Positions 1 to 11,902 of a DNA stretch of 64,000 nucleotides are shown piece after piece; positions within the stretch are counted from its first letter, which is position 1; each line of letters opens with the position of its first letter. The translations under genes and the position numbers were made by a program. The stretch lies in assembly GCA_024138015.1 (NCBI GenBank), contig JAMXBB010000002.1:55326784-55390783 (forward strand), in the 5' to 3' direction. The notes under the pieces were generated by a model. That model saw nothing but the letters and a program-made list of their open reading frames with translations, was not told where the DNA came from and searched no databases. The stretch is from Lumnitzera littorea. Taxonomy: Eukaryota > Streptophyta > Magnoliopsida > Myrtales > Combretaceae.

Positions 1-899
1 ATCATAAAAGAAAATGTAGTTGAGAAAAAGGAAGAAAAGAAAATGAAGGAAATAGAAAAAGATAGAAAAAAGTTGAAAAATCCAAAAAACAAAAAAAGAG
101 AATAACGGGTAAGGCATGAAAGTTATTCGAAAATTTTGGGAGGCAAAATAACATACAATTCATAGTTACTCTCTGTTTGTATGACATTAGCATACTTAAG
201 AAACTGATAAAGGAGACGTATATATGTGGGCCAACTAATTAAACACCACGACCTCTCACTTTGTCTAGAAGTTAGACTTGATTCCAAATTTCATAAGCCT
301 AATCTAAATGAGAAGTTAGCTTTTTCAAGCATTGATTCCTGAATTAATTACATAGATTTTGATTTTTAAGCATTTGATTTAGCACAAGTTGAACAATTTC
401 AACATCACTTCTAAGGATTTTATATCATATTGAGTACATGCAAACTTTGTGCTTTCAATGGTACAAGGCTGAGGAGGAGGACCAACCAAGTGAAAGTATT
501 AATACTCTTATGGCTAACCTTGCTAAGACCCAAAAAGCATGTGACACTCCTAAAGTCCTTGAGGTTCTTGCTCTTGATCATTCTTTTAACCCCTAACCCA
601 TTTCTTCTCAAGTTTTTGAAGACTAGCTCTTACTATCGATCAAACTCAAAAAAATTGATTTATTGTGCTGTTCATTTGATTGTTTTTCTAGCTTGTTCAT
701 AGGTCGGTATGCTAACCTTTACTTTATGTAATGATCTATCTATCAAACTTTTCCTTAGGACTCGTGAAAGACCTTTCTATTTCTATATTGAGAACTCTTG
801 AATAGAACTCACATTGTTTAACATTTATGTATCTGTTTGTTAACCACTTTTGTGAGTTTGCTTCATAGCATTCATAAGTCTTTTCAATTTACTTGCTTT
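1..899. other. Left margin, no gene recognised
   Basis: The first 110 bases are purine-rich on the plus strand (runs of A and G), so any long frame on the other strand is low-complexity. Bases 110-900 are AT-rich with no motif of a known protein in any frame. Short open frames at 430-702 and 420-611 overlap on opposite strands and have no recognisable domain, so I do not call genes. It may be the far 3' part or LTR of the Tat-type element that follows, but I cannot show that. Confidence 0.5.
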
Positions 900-1849
900 A
901 GATTGTTAGCTTGTCGTTCTTATCTATTATAGGACTTAGAGCCTTACGCTTGCATTTTAGCAGTTCTAGAGGCTCCTTGAGAACTACCCATGCAATTAGT
1001 TTAAAATGCTTAAGTTGATAGTAACTCATCAGTCCATTGGTTAATCTTAAGAGTCATGTTTGCACCTTAAGGCCTTCAAGTAGCTCGTCATCTACTTATC
1101 AAATTTGCAGTTTTATGCCCATCATTAGTAGATAGCTTAGGGCCTCCAAATAGCTTATCATTCATTTGCTAGACTTAGAGCTATTAGGTTTGTAACACCT
1201 TGTCATCTATTCATTAGACTTAGAGCATTGTACCCATCATTAGTTGAAGACATAGAGATTCACAAATAGCTCCTCATCCTTTGTAAGGATTTATAGCTAC
1301 CATGCTTATCACTCTTAAGAGAACTTAAGGCTTTACATCTCATCATCCTTTCTTAAGACTTAGAGATCTAAGGATATCCTTTTCCTATCATTTATCGAAT
1401 ATAAGAATTAGGGATCTAGCACTTCATAACTTACCCATCACACTAGGGTAAGGTTTAGTATTTTTTGAGTTCTCCTTTAGGGAGGTCACATGATGATAAT
1501 ATTCATCATTTGTAATTACATTCATGCTTTTGTAGAAACACCACATTAAAATGAAGTAAAGCATAAACTTGAATGATATTGAATAAATAAACACTTCATT
1601 GTAAAACATTGGAAAGGGATAAGGTCCATTCATCAGTTTCGACTACATATAACACAACATTATATGGAATATTAAAAAGGAACAAGGTGGGTTTATCAGT
1701 GCCTACCATACATATCACATTCATAACAGAGAGAAATGAATATCTAATAAGTTTATGGAATAAGTTTACTTATAAACATACTAGTAATAAAACAAACAAT
1801 GATAACAACAAAACATACAAACGAGCCTATCTTCGTTAAAGGAACAAAC
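900..1849. repeat. Degenerate interspersed word repeats, probable 3' non-coding part of element I
   Basis: The word GACTTAGAG recurs at 933, 1172, 1217 and 1357, with nearby repeats of CATCATT and AAATAGCT-like words. Spacing is irregular (239, 45 and 140 bases), so this is not a simple satellite. No protein motif is visible. The position, just downstream of the integrase end of the minus-strand Tat-type pol, fits the 3' untranslated region of that element. The link is inferred from position only. Confidence 0.35.
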
Positions 1850-4072
1850 ATATCGTCTTCTAGATGCTAGTCGTTTGAAACATAGCCTGAGGTTGTCATC
1901 ATTCCATGCCCTAAGAATTGGTTGTTCATTGAGCCTTTCCAACTTATAGGCATGTCCATTCTTATCACCTCTTTCAATTTAATAGGATTTTCTTAGGTAG
2001 GAGTCAATTTTAGGAGTCAATTTTCCTTGACATTCTTGTGCTCCCAATGCCTTTAACTTCTTATAAACTAAATCACCAAGTCAAAAACACTTATGTTGTA
2101 CCTACTTATTATAGTACTGAGCTTTCTGTTGTTGGTAAACAATAAGATGGGCCTTGGCCAACGCTTATGTTTCGTAGATCATGTCTAGACTAGCTCACAG
2201 GCCTATGTCATTGTATTCATGGGCATAAGCTTAGACTCTTGCACTCTTCATTTGAAGCTTAATTAGCAATACAACTTTTGATCCAAAAGCCAGCTGATAT
2301 GGAGTATCACTTATTGAGGTCCTTTGTGCAATCCTATACACCTACAAAACATTGGGTAGTTCATTTGCCTATCTACTTTTATCTCGATTTACCCTTTTCT
2401 TTAAGCTGTGAAGGATAACCTCATTTATGGCCTCTACCTGACCATTGCTTTGAGGGTGCACAAGATATGTGCAGCATAATTTGATTTGTTGAGCTTCACA
2501 AAACTCTTGAAATTTATTACTATCAAATTAAGCCTTATTACCTATTATAATGGCATAAGGTATCCTAAACTTGGTTAAGATATTGCTAACCATAAAAACC
2601 TCTATACTCCACTTTGTTATGCTTACCATAACCTTAGCTTTAGCCCATTTTGCAAAGTAGTCCATTGCAACAATGATGTACTATCTTTGCTTGGTCATCT
2701 TTGGGGATGGACCAAGTAAATCCAATCCCCATTGGACAAAAGGCCATGGGCTTATGAGTAAGATCATATATGAGCTAGGAGCTCTCTTTATCGAAGCATT
2801 CCTTTGACACTAATCCTAAGTTTGAACTAGGTGAAGTGTATCTTTCTTCATTGTAGGCTAATAGTATCCTAGATGCAATGCTCTTATATATAAAACTATA
2901 GCCCTAATATGATTAGTATACACCTCGGAATGTATGTCGAAGAGGACTTGTTTCACTGATGGTCGCAACCATCTTAAATAAGGTATACTAAAACCCCTCT
3001 TATATAGATTTCCATTAATGATTGTAAAATTGGCTTCCTTATATACAAGTCTCAAAGCCACCTTAGTATCTTGAGGTAAAACTCTATCCTTTAAATAATT
3101 CAAAATAGGATTCATCCAATTGCACTTCATATCTTTCTGTTGAACTTCTAAACATTCCTTTAGTTGTCTTTCCATGCTTTTCTATAGAAAATATTCAATG
3201 AAAATTCTCTCCTCCTAATTTGGAAAGCCTATAGAGGTTAAATTAAATAACTTATCAATAGCTTAGTTCTCCATCCTCAGAATCTTCATCAATTGCCAAG
3301 CCTCAAAGTTTGACCGACCTCCTTTACTAATTGTAAATACTTGACCGTATTGTCATTTTTCCCTATATTGCTTCTTTTAACCTAATTAACCACCACTTGG
3401 GAATCAAAGAGTACATCTGAATGCTTTGCTTTATCCTCTTTGGCCAGCTTCATTCTACTAATAACGCCTCATATTTTTACTTATTGTTGCTAGCTAGAAA
3501 TTCAAACTTCAAAGCGTAAGAAATCCGAGCACCCATTAGGCCTTCTAAGATTATACCTACTTAACTTCCTTTACGGTGGATGAACTATCAACATATAGCT
3601 TCCAAGCTAGTTGCTCACTCTCTATAGTAGATCTTTCCCTGCCAATAAAGTCAAATCTGAAGTCTACATAGATTTAAGCCTTGTATACCTCTCTAGATCG
3701 GTATTGAATCCTAAGGGCACTGAGTTCCAAGGCATACTTTACCATCTACGCTAAAGCATCAAGCTTGGTGAGAGCTTGCTTCAATGGTTCATTAGTTAGG
3801 ACTACGACTTGGTGAGCTTTAAAATATGGTTAGAGTTTCCTAGCTACTATGGCCATAGCTAAAACAAACTTTTCTAATTGAGTATATCGCAACTCTAGAC
3901 CTTATAGGATGTGGCTTATATAATATACCATCCTATGTATTTGTCCTTTTACCCATACTAGTACTAACGAAAGAGTTCGATCACTCATAGACAAATATAA
4001 ATATAAGGTTTCTCCTTTAATTAGCCTCAACATCATCAATGGTTTGGTTAAAAATTCCTTTAGGGCCTTAAA
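1850..4072 (-). pseudogene. Element I: Tat-type Ty3/gypsy pol fragment (RT end, RNase H, integrase)
   Basis: Polyprotein remnant of a Ty3/gypsy retrotransposon that would copy element RNA into DNA and insert it. Reading down the minus strand from 4072: end of RT and first RNase H (about 4072-3790, with VVYYISH-like and AKAH-like words), a second RNase H-like domain starting with LYVDSSS (about 3600), the integrase zinc region (3175-2858, GNLYKRGFSIPYLRWL), the integrase core (2750-2350, with VAMDYFAKWA and NGQVEAINEV, which carries the catalytic Glu), and an integrase tail to about 1850. Two RNase H domains are typical of the Tat/Ogre lineage. Many in-frame stops replace expected Gln. The gag, protease and most of RT are missing. 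Its upstream end is cut exactly where the LTR of H begins. Confidence 0.8.
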
Positions 4073-4959
4073 TGATAGGAATTAGGCTCTAGGTCCTCAG
4101 ACCTGAGCTTAAGCATAAGGACTCAAGAGCTTAGTAAGGTGTATTCTCCTTTTTCGACCTATAGCAAAAGAGTCTGAGGTGCTCCTGTCTATTAACTTAT
4201 TGTCACTTTTGAGCTAAGCTCTCCTGTGCCTATCTATTATCTCAAAATGCCAACTTGAGGAGTACTTAGTTGATAACTTGGCTTACATGCCTGCCAGCTT
4301 AGTAGACCCTATTCTAAGCTTCCTTGAAAACATCCTAACTGAATCTAAACATTCAAGCTGAATTCACCTTAGAAGAATCTGCAATTTAGCTTGGCATCAA
4401 CTAGCTTGATCATACTCCTTTGTCCGTTTCTACCAAAAGCTCACTTATAGTTGTCGACCACATGTCCAAGCCTTTTTGTAAGTGGAGTCTACTGTACGAA
4501 TCCTTTGTTTTTCCTCATTTCTCTTTTTTACCTTTTTTATATTCCTCATACAATGCTTATTTAAGACAATATCCTTTTTATCTTTTCCTATTTTTAGCAA
4601 GTTACCTTAGATTTTCGAGTATGAGTAGCTTTGTATTATGTAGCAACAAGGATCATCTTGACATTATTAAATATACTGAGTCTTCCTTCCTTGTGAGCAA
4701 TTGCTTTGCTTACTTAACTTCTTTACTTTTATCCTAACCCTTGAACAAGACCAGGTGGCGAGTAACCTCTTGAACTACTTATACATCATATCAAGTTGGT
4801 TTGAGAGTCCTTAGCAGTTCCTTAGTGTGTCAAACCCTTAGAGTTGATCATGGGTTTTTGCTTGTTTTTGTACATTCAACCCTTATTTTGAGCTTTTTGA
4901 AAGCTTGGATCCATTCCCCAAATACATCCATCCTCGTCTGTCCTTAACATGGTGCATCA
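4073..4959 (+). repeat. 5' LTR of element H
   Basis: Starts with TGATAGGAAT, the same terminal word as the LTRs of A and C, and ends in CA at 4959, three bases before a degenerate Met primer site. Length 887 bp is close to the 831-968 bp LTRs of its relatives. The 105-codon open frame at 4420-4737 lies wholly inside this LTR and is not a gene. There is no partner LTR in the window, so the borders rest on terminal words only. Confidence 0.6.
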
Positions 4960-4962
4960 CCT

Positions 4963-4981
4963 TAATATTAGACCAAAGGTT
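4963..4981 (+). promoter_or_regulatory. Degenerate tRNA-Met primer binding site of H
   Basis: TAATATTAGACCAAAGGTT resembles the usual TGGTATCAGAGC-type site. Most differences are G-to-A or C-to-T changes. It lies 3 bases after the proposed LTR end and upstream of gag. Confidence 0.5.
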
Positions 4982-5320
4982 ACTGTTAGGTATGTTATTA
5001 TTGTATTGTGTTATTATTCTATTATAGTGGTTGCCATTTGTGTTTGAGAGTGTTTAGTAGTGAAGTAGTTGTTGAGGTTGTATACAAGTTAACTATCAGT
5101 GTTTGAGTGAGTATTGGACATGGTGGTTTTGCTTTATTGTGGTGGTTATTTTGCAATACTTTACTGTACTCTATTTTGAGTTGTAGAAAATAGAGTAAGT
5201 AGTAACTATATATTTATGTGTAGTTAATGGCTTGATTGATTGAAAGTAGTATGAATTGTTTCTTATAGTACAAGTGTTACTTGTTGTTATGAGCATAAGA
5301 TTGAGTAAAGAATCAGTAAT

Positions 5321-6590
5321 TCAAGTGTTAATGATGGTATTGGAGATGATGATAGCAATGTTGTTCACCAAGGCTGATAAAACACCCCTAGAAGTTCTGA
5401 TGAGCAGTTCGATGGAGTGACTTACTTAATAGCTGATTTAACTCAAGCTGTTCAAGCATTAGCTTCCTGACCTATAGAAGTCATTTATAACACCCCTTAA
5501 GCTGCTCCTGAAGTTGGTGTCACTACCTATAATGCTCAACTTACCTAAAGGCAACTCCTAATGATATGTGGAGGTAGATAGAGATGGGAGAATTAGATGA
5601 GGAAAATAAGGAAGAGTGCAATGAAGTAGAAGAGAGAGCATACGCACCTAAGTTGCCAACCATGTGAAACTTCAGATTCTAAGCTTTAATGGTTCTAGGG
5701 ATGTTGATGACTACCTTGATTGGGAAGAAAAGATAGAATGAGTCTTTGACTACTATCAATATTAGGACTATAAGAAGGTGAGAATTGCTATTGTCTAATT
5801 CTTAAGGCATGCTACAATGTGGTGGAGAAACTTTTAGACCATGTGAAGATGAGATGGGTATAGAGAGGTCAATACATGGCTTGAGATGAAAAGGGTTCTT
5901 AGAGATAGATTTGTGTTAGATACTTATTTGCATGATACTTTTACTCGATTCTAAGAACTAAGACAAGGAAATCACATTGTCGATGAGTATGTGAAAGTTT
6001 TAGTTACTTATGATCAAATGCGAGGTCAATTAGCCTTAAGCTTGAATAGTATCCAAATTCGTAATTGGATTGAGATATGATATTTGAGATGCAGCGAAAC
6101 TACAATAATTTATCACTTTAGATGAGGCTATAATGATTGCTCAATGAGTGTTGAGACAAATGAGGAATAAGCTAAACCAACCTTAATTGAGCTAACCTAT
6201 TCAAATTAACCAACTTACCTATGTTGGCAACTGAGCTTAATATAGTACTAAGCCTAATAGGAAGACTAAAGTCATGTCTAAGCAAAATAACTGCCCTATC
6301 AACCAAGACGTACCAAAAAGTACTTATGAGAATGGTCAATGATCAAGATGGAAGATATGCTAGATCAAGTGCTTTAAGTATCAAGGTTTTGGTCACATGG
6401 CTGCTTGGTGCCCTAACTAACATATCATGGTTGTCAAAGGTGAAATCCTTACCATTAAAATGAGTAATATTGACAATGAATTAGAAGTAAAGTTAAAGAT
6501 GAAAGAGGAAGTTGAGGAGGATGGCAAAGAGCTTATGGAAGAAAATGTGTATGCTGACGACCTAGATAAGCTAACTTTAGTTATTTAATG
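5321..6590 (+). pseudogene. Element H gag (capsid and nucleocapsid)
   Basis: Structural protein of a Ty3/gypsy element; it would form the cytoplasmic particle that packages element RNA. The capsid core can be read from about 5670 (VKLQILSFNGSRDVDDYLDW) through 6180, including MWWRNF, ELRQGNHIVDEYV and DEAIMIAQ. A single zinc knuckle follows near 6366-6420; its second Cys reads as Tyr. Stops interrupt it at positions where Gln or Arg is expected in relatives. The true start is not clear; 5321 is only the edge of plausible coding. Closely similar gags occur in A, B and D. Confidence 0.7.
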
Positions 6591-7275
6591 AGCCTTAAGC
6601 ATTGAACCATCTACTTAGGAAGAGTAATGAGATAATTTGTTTCACATCACCTGTAAGGTGAATGAACAAGTGTGTGTGCTCATAGAGGATAGTAGGAGTT
6701 GTACTAATGTAGCATTTAGGGACCTGGTTCGGAAGCTCAAGTTACCAATTTTGCCACAAGATACAAGCTACACTGGTTAAATTAAAAGGGAGCACCTCAT
6801 GTCACTCAACAAGTCTTACTGTTGATCTCTATTAGAAACTATTTTGATGAGGTTCTCTGTGATGTACTGCCCATGTATACATCTCATGTATTGTTGGACT
6901 GATTGTAGCTATTTGATTGAAGAGAAATACATAATGGGTTCAGGAATACATACGCATTTGAGAAATATGGGAAGAAGATTACCTTAAATCCCATGACCTC
7001 GAGCCAAGTGAGTAAATTACAAGCTAAGCTAACTTCAAGATCTAAGAAGACATTAGTACTAAGCCGATCCAAGCTCTAGGAAGTCGTCAAATTTGATGTG
7101 CTGACTTTTCTGCTGATTAGATGACTAATGGAGTTAAAGGAGCAAGATGTGCTAACTAAGGAGATGGTTTAAATCCTTGAGGCACCTTTTTAAGGATTTC
7201 TCTTAGAGCTTCTTAATCATCATCGTAATTAGCTGTTACCTAAATGAAGTGTCCCATGTTGTATTTACTTTAATG
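6591..7275 (+). pseudogene. Element H aspartic protease and protease-RT linker
   Basis: Ty3-type protease that would cut the polyprotein inside particles. The active-site region reads LIEDSRSCTNVAFRDLVRKL near 6690-6750; the family has Asp-Gly-Gly-Ser or Asp-Thr-Gly here, so the catalytic loop is damaged. A linker related to the one before RT in element A follows to about 7275, and coding then stops abruptly. RT, RNase H and integrase are absent. Confidence 0.65.
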
Positions 7276-7289
7276 GCTCTAGGGTCTTT

Positions 7290-7805
7290 CTTTTTCTATT
7301 ACTTTGCTACTTTTCATGTCGATTACATCTCCAGCTATGGCTAAGAATAGATGCCTAAGGATGATAGAAACTTCCGAATCTTCTTTTATATCTAAGACTA
7401 CAAAGTCTGTCGAAAATATGAACTTATTCTCTTTTACAAGTGTATTCTCAATCATCCCTTTTAGTCTATTGAAGGACCCATCAGCTAATTAAATTTTCAT
7501 TTCAATTCTTTTAATTGCATCCCTTAATCTTAATTTCTTTACCAAAGAGAAAGCTACCATATTAACACTTATACCTAAATCATAAAATGCAATTTTAAGA
7601 TTTTTATTTCCTATAGTGCAATCTAATGTAAATTTCCTTAGATTGTTTAATTTAAGGGGAAGGTATCCTTTAGTATTTTAGTACATGCTTGAGTTAACAT
7701 AACTATTTCTTGTATATTAATTTTACTTTTCTTAGCCATAATTTCTTTCAAATTCATCTATGACTAGGTGTTTGCTCTAATAATTCCTTTCGATTCTAAA
7801 TTTTT
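7290..7805 (-). pseudogene. Element J: Athila-type gag end and aspartic protease
   Basis: Reading down the minus strand from about 7770: a gag tail (EIMAKKSKINIQEIVMLTQ), then the protease (LDCTIGNKNLKIAFYDLGIS, with Asp-Leu-Gly-Ile where Athila elements have Asp-Leu-Gly-Ala), then KFIFSTDFVVLDIKED and IILRHLFLA. These words in this order mark an Athila-lineage Ty3/gypsy protease. Only a few stops are seen in the protease, but a frame shift is needed near 7770. The rest of gag is at 61945-62560 on the same strand, so one old element appears to be split around everything between. RT is missing at the H junction. Confidence 0.75.
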
Positions 7806-9663
7806 TAGTTTTCATTTTCCTTAATTCAATCAATATAAGACCCTCGTCATTTAATATTAACCCTCGACTAAGAATTAAGGAAAATCTAGTTTTTCTTAAA
7901 AAATTGAAGATTTTCGAGTCAGCAGCTGATCAGATTGGGAAAGAGTTAAGTCAAAATCAATTGAATGCATTGATCTTAACCTAACGACTAGTTTATGGGA
8001 AAAATCATTTTTCATTAACAAAAAATCAGTTTTTGAAAAACCAGAGAATTTTGAGTCCGTGACCTAGCTTATAAAATCCTAAACTAGTATTATTATAACT
8101 TCTCGAATTTAAATTTACTTTTTTAAAATACCCCTTTTACATTTCGAGATGAATTATAATTTATAAGAGAAGAGAATTGATTTTATTTACAAAAAAAAAA
8201 AAAAAGAATTTAAATTTATTTACAAAAGGGAAAATAAAAAAAAAATTGCAATTGTAAGTTGCCAAGTAGATGTCTACATACCACTAGGGATTAAACTTCC
8301 TATAGTTCGATTTTTGTAAAACTTAGTTTGTTGATTTTTTTTAATTTTTTAAAATAGTTAGGTTTACATTTTTATCATTAATATTTATTTAGAAAAATTC
8401 TAAAAACAGTCCTAATTTGGGGTATTTATTTCTTTGGAAAAGAAAATTTAGAAGAAACCCTAATTTTGAAAGGATCTTTTTTTTTTTGGCTTTATTTATT
8501 TGGAAAAATGATTTTTTCTAAGTGTCAAAAATTCCTTTTTGTAGTCATTTATTTATTCATTAATGTGTTTTACATTTATCTATTTCTTATTTTTTCTTTT
8601 TGTTTTTATAAAATTGTAAAAATTTTTAAAAGAAAAAGAGATGAATACAAGAGAAGGAAAAACTTTTTTTTCCTCATCTTCTTTTTTTCTTTCTTTCTTT
8701 TTTACTTTTCCATAGTAGAAATAATAAAAATAAAAAAATGGAAAAAGGACAAGACAAAGGAAAAAAGAAAAGGGGACTAGACTTAGGTAAAAGGCATGTA
8801 AGTTGGATCAATTATTACTATTATATCCGAGTTGTCCAACTTGGTCATACGCTTAGCATGTCATTCGTACAAAGGGGAGAGCTGACGGCAGTAGAGCTCA
8901 AATTAGGTGGTTTTAGGCCAATTTTTGAGCGACAAAAGGTACTTTGATGATGTTTGTATTAGTAAAACTAGGATTTATAAGGTTGTAATGGTCAATGGTG
9001 GATGTTTAGTGGTTATGGAAGGTAGTGGTTGGTGACAATTGCAAGGTGGTCACGATAAGGGACTACAAGCAATGAGAGGTTGGTGGTGCCTTAAGTTTTT
9101 GGGTGCTAGGAAGCTAGCCATGTTGGTTGTTTTGGTTGAAGAAAGGAGGAGGTGGTAGGTAGAAAAGATTTTGGGTGGTGATGGTTTGGTTCATTCAAGG
9201 TAGTTTTGAGATGAATGGAGGATGTGGAAGGGGGCTTTCAAAGATGGGGAAGATGATGGTAATTATGGTTTTCATTAAGAACTACTAAATTGGAGGAATT
9301 TCTAGAGAGAGAGTAGAAGTGGGTTACATGTTGAAGCTTTAGAGAGAAAAAGCTTTGAATGTGCTTAGTGATAAACTAATGACAAAATGCAATGCCCAAT
9401 CCCTTTTCTATACTAATCTAAGCTCAAACAAACATGGAAAGAATAAAAAAAATCATTTACTCAAAGAATCAAATTAAATGGGTTTTGAATGAAATGATTC
9501 TTGAATTTTGATGGAAAAAATTGTAATTTGAACATAAATGGTAGTCAAAACGAATCCCATGATGTTTTTTCTTGCCAAAAAAACTTGTTTAAAAGCTTTG
9601 ATTTTTATACTTGGTGCTCAAATCAAGCAAATCTACATTGAAGTAAAATCTAGGTATTAAATT
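7806..9663. other. Unassigned repeat DNA K, left part
   Basis: This block separates the Athila-type protease from the left LTR of G. It holds a 14-bp inverted repeat (7814-7827 and 7872-7885, spacer 44), A-rich and T-rich low-complexity DNA (about 8150-8780), then a G-rich plus strand with many GGTGG words (8950-9250). The open frames at 8466-8780 and 8738-8947 come from this biased sequence and show no domain. It is probably non-coding or LTR sequence of an element inserted in J and later split by G; the other part would be 60196-61940. That is inferred from position. Confidence 0.4.
8150..8790. repeat. Low-complexity A/T-rich and purine-rich tract
   Basis: Contains an A run near 8188-8204, T runs near 8477 and 8668, and purine-rich blocks around 8700-8780. 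Both strands give lysine-, phenylalanine- or leucine-rich frames with no domain, so no gene is called. Confidence 0.7.
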
Positions 9664-11227
9664 CATAGGTCCCAAAAGTAACTAAGAGAGGAGTGGATTG
9701 ATTACATAGAAAAATTTAATCTTTTTGTGAAAACATTATTAAAATGTCTCATTTTATTATTTTTCTATTTTTGGTGTGAAACAATATATAAATAATAAAT
9801 TAAACACAAAAACAAAGGGAGTAAGGTTAAGAAGATTAAGTAAGTAATTTAGAATGCTTAAGTCTTATGTCTACTGCACTCTTCTAACTTTACTATTAGA
9901 GACCTGGTATTTGATATTAGGTCATTCTACTATCTACTTTAATACATCAATCAAGAGAGAAAATAAGTACAATGCTGCTACTCTATCTGCCTAAGCTTTT
10001 TCTTGCCTAATCACAAAACTACAAAACTATGTAATCTCTCTTCTAAACATACAATCCTAACACTTAAATTAGGATTTACAAAACTATGAGGAATTAATAC
10101 AATGTTCCTTAAGATATAAGCTTAGAAAAAAAAACAAAACAAGAAAGTAGAATGAGCATTAGTGTCTCTAATTTAGCTTCTGATTGTGTTTCTAGTTTTT
10201 CTTAAGGGCATAAGTTTGCAGATTAAAGTTATAGAGTAATGTCTCTCAAAAATTTGAACTACTTTGTTTATATTCTCACCAAAGATAATGTCTCTTTACT
10301 GAATTCTTGGAGAGATCTTTGACAAATCTTAAAACAGCCATTGGTGGTTATGTTCCTTGACCTGTGGAAGCTAAATCTCCTTGTCTATTTAAATTTGATT
10401 TGAATGTTGAACAGTAGTTTAATAAATAACTAGGTCTCACTTATGCTCTTTCATATGCTCTTTGCTTTAACCTTTTAAACAACAATATACTTTGAAAATT
10501 TGACTCCTTTAGTTGATATATTTCTGAAAAATAAGGAGCTTATCTTCAACTTGATATTCTGGAATTTGAAATTCAATCTTCTGATATTTTCTTGTTGATA
10601 GTTTGCACATGTAGCTTATCATAAATCTGATCACTTTTGAATTTGTAATATGCACAAAACCTTTTTTATCTAGAACTTTTGCATTTGATTAAAAATCTTG
10701 TGGCACTTAAAAATATTGTACATGTCTTGTATTTGTTTCACACATCCATCTTGATTTGAGTTTCTAATAAAATCAAATTTGAATTTCTACGAAATCATCC
10801 ACTCATTTACATAAAAATGAATTAAATATCTTTGAAAAAATTTGTTAGTTATCTGACAAAACATTTCCAACAAAATTATCATGAGTTCCTTATCAAAATA
10901 AACTTATCTTAAAAATCATTTAATTTAACCTCCTTAATCCTTATGGATGTATATCCAACTTAGTGGAATGCTTTGGATATATTACCTAAATATATTTAAC
11001 AATTAGAACTAGGCCTTCGATCCATTTGAAATCTAAAATAACACTAGAACTAAATTGTTCTATGAAAACTTAGTTCTTTTTAGATCCTTTAATTTAGTCT
11101 TTCAATCTTGAAAATAGAACTAAAACAAAAACTTAACTTTACTTAATATCTTACACACCTAAGACACTTGTTAAACATCTTTAACTCCTATTTATTATCA
11201 TCAAAATATTGATGAGAGAACTTAACA
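9664..11227 (-). repeat. 3' LTR of element G
   Basis: Bases from about 10125 to 11227 are clearly repeated at 59166-60190 in the same orientation. The inner end is ACTTAACA on the plus strand (TGTTAAGT on the coding strand) next to a polypurine tract. The outer end is set by similarity to the LTR of E: a region like GGTC..AAGAG and TTTTTGTGAAAAC occurs in both. The outer end has no partner copy in G itself, so 9664 is a good estimate, not a proof. Confidence 0.75.
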
Positions 11228-11520
11228 TTCCCTCTCTTTTTGATGATAACAAAACTTTTCTTAGAAAAATATTGGCTCAAATTTTACAAGGTTTTATACA
11301 TGTTATATCATATGCAACCAAATATTTAGATATCATCAGAATCAACACTTGTGAAAAAAATATATTATTAGTAATAATATTCATTAACAAAGTTCAATTC
11401 TCCTTATTATTGTAAGAAATCATACAAACTAGATTGTCAGTTTATATAAGTCTAATTATTCAATATTTTTTTCTACTCTTCTCCCCCTTTTGTTATCATC
11501 TTGTAATAAAACTCCCCCTG
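11228..11520 (-). promoter_or_regulatory. Multiple polypurine tracts of G
   Basis: On the coding strand there are three purine-rich tracts upstream of the 3' LTR: next to the LTR (11228-11241), and at about 11478-11490 and 11511-11519, each with a GGGGGAG-type core or a degraded form. Two of them follow the word GATGATAAC. Such tracts prime plus-strand synthesis. Several tracts before the 3' LTR are a known Sirevirus feature. Confidence 0.65.
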
Positions 11521-11902
11521 AATCTGTCTCTAAGCTAACCTTAGAATAGCCTTTGATTCCTCCAAACTTACTTCATCTTCAAAAACTTCCTCCTCTAATT
11601 CCTTCTTAAATGAGTCATACTCAGTTTTGGTTATCTCTTCATTCAATGAACTTGAAACCCCTAAAGCTTTCTCCCTTTCCTTTTCTTTTACACCTACTTT
11701 GATTTCCTTACAAGGTTAGGGTTTGAAGTTTGAGGATTTTCTTGGATGGGGTTCGAGGATTCTTGATTTAGGTTAGGATTTTCTTGATTTGGAGTTAGGT
11801 TGTTATTCAAATCACTAGGCTAATCACTAAGAGAATATGGATTCTCTTTAGTGTTCTTTAAGTCCTTTTTGGTCTTAAGACCCAAATGTATAGATTTGCC
11901 AT
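11478..11902 (-). pseudogene. Element G remnant of an extra ORF downstream of pol
   Basis: A possible start at 11902 (ATGGCAAAT) opens a short Asn/Pro/Gln-rich reading (NPNLNQESSN and similar) after one base shift, with stops, ending in the polypurine region. A pyrimidine-rich stretch of about 250 bases precedes it. The place, between the RNase H end and the 3' LTR, matches the 708-codon extra ORF of E, which also starts ATGGCA. No domain survives. The protein's role is unknown. Similarity to the ORF of E is in position and start context, not in clear sequence. Confidence 0.4.

Larger units (their letters stand above)
4073..7275 (+). mobile_element. Element H: truncated plus-strand Ty3/gypsy (5' LTR, gag, protease)
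   Basis: An LTR-like stretch starting TGATAGGAAT (4073) is followed by a degenerate Met primer site, gag and protease. Coding ends near 7275, just where the RT would start, and antisense Athila-type protease begins next. No 3' LTR was found. It begins inside the RT/RNase H of element I, so it inserted there or was joined there by rearrangement. Only one flank is present, so no target duplication can be tested; the left candidate is TTAAA at 4068-4072. Confidence 0.65.

Noticed and set aside
2..193. Open frame on the minus strand, rich in Phe, Leu and Ser
   Set aside because: Complement of a purine-rich low-complexity tract; no domain.
4420..4737. 105-codon open frame, plus strand
   Set aside because: Lies wholly in the LTR of H; hydrophobic bias comes from T-rich DNA.
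8466..8780. 104-codon frame that looks like a membrane protein
   Set aside because: Product of T- and A-rich runs; no conserved motif and no gene context.
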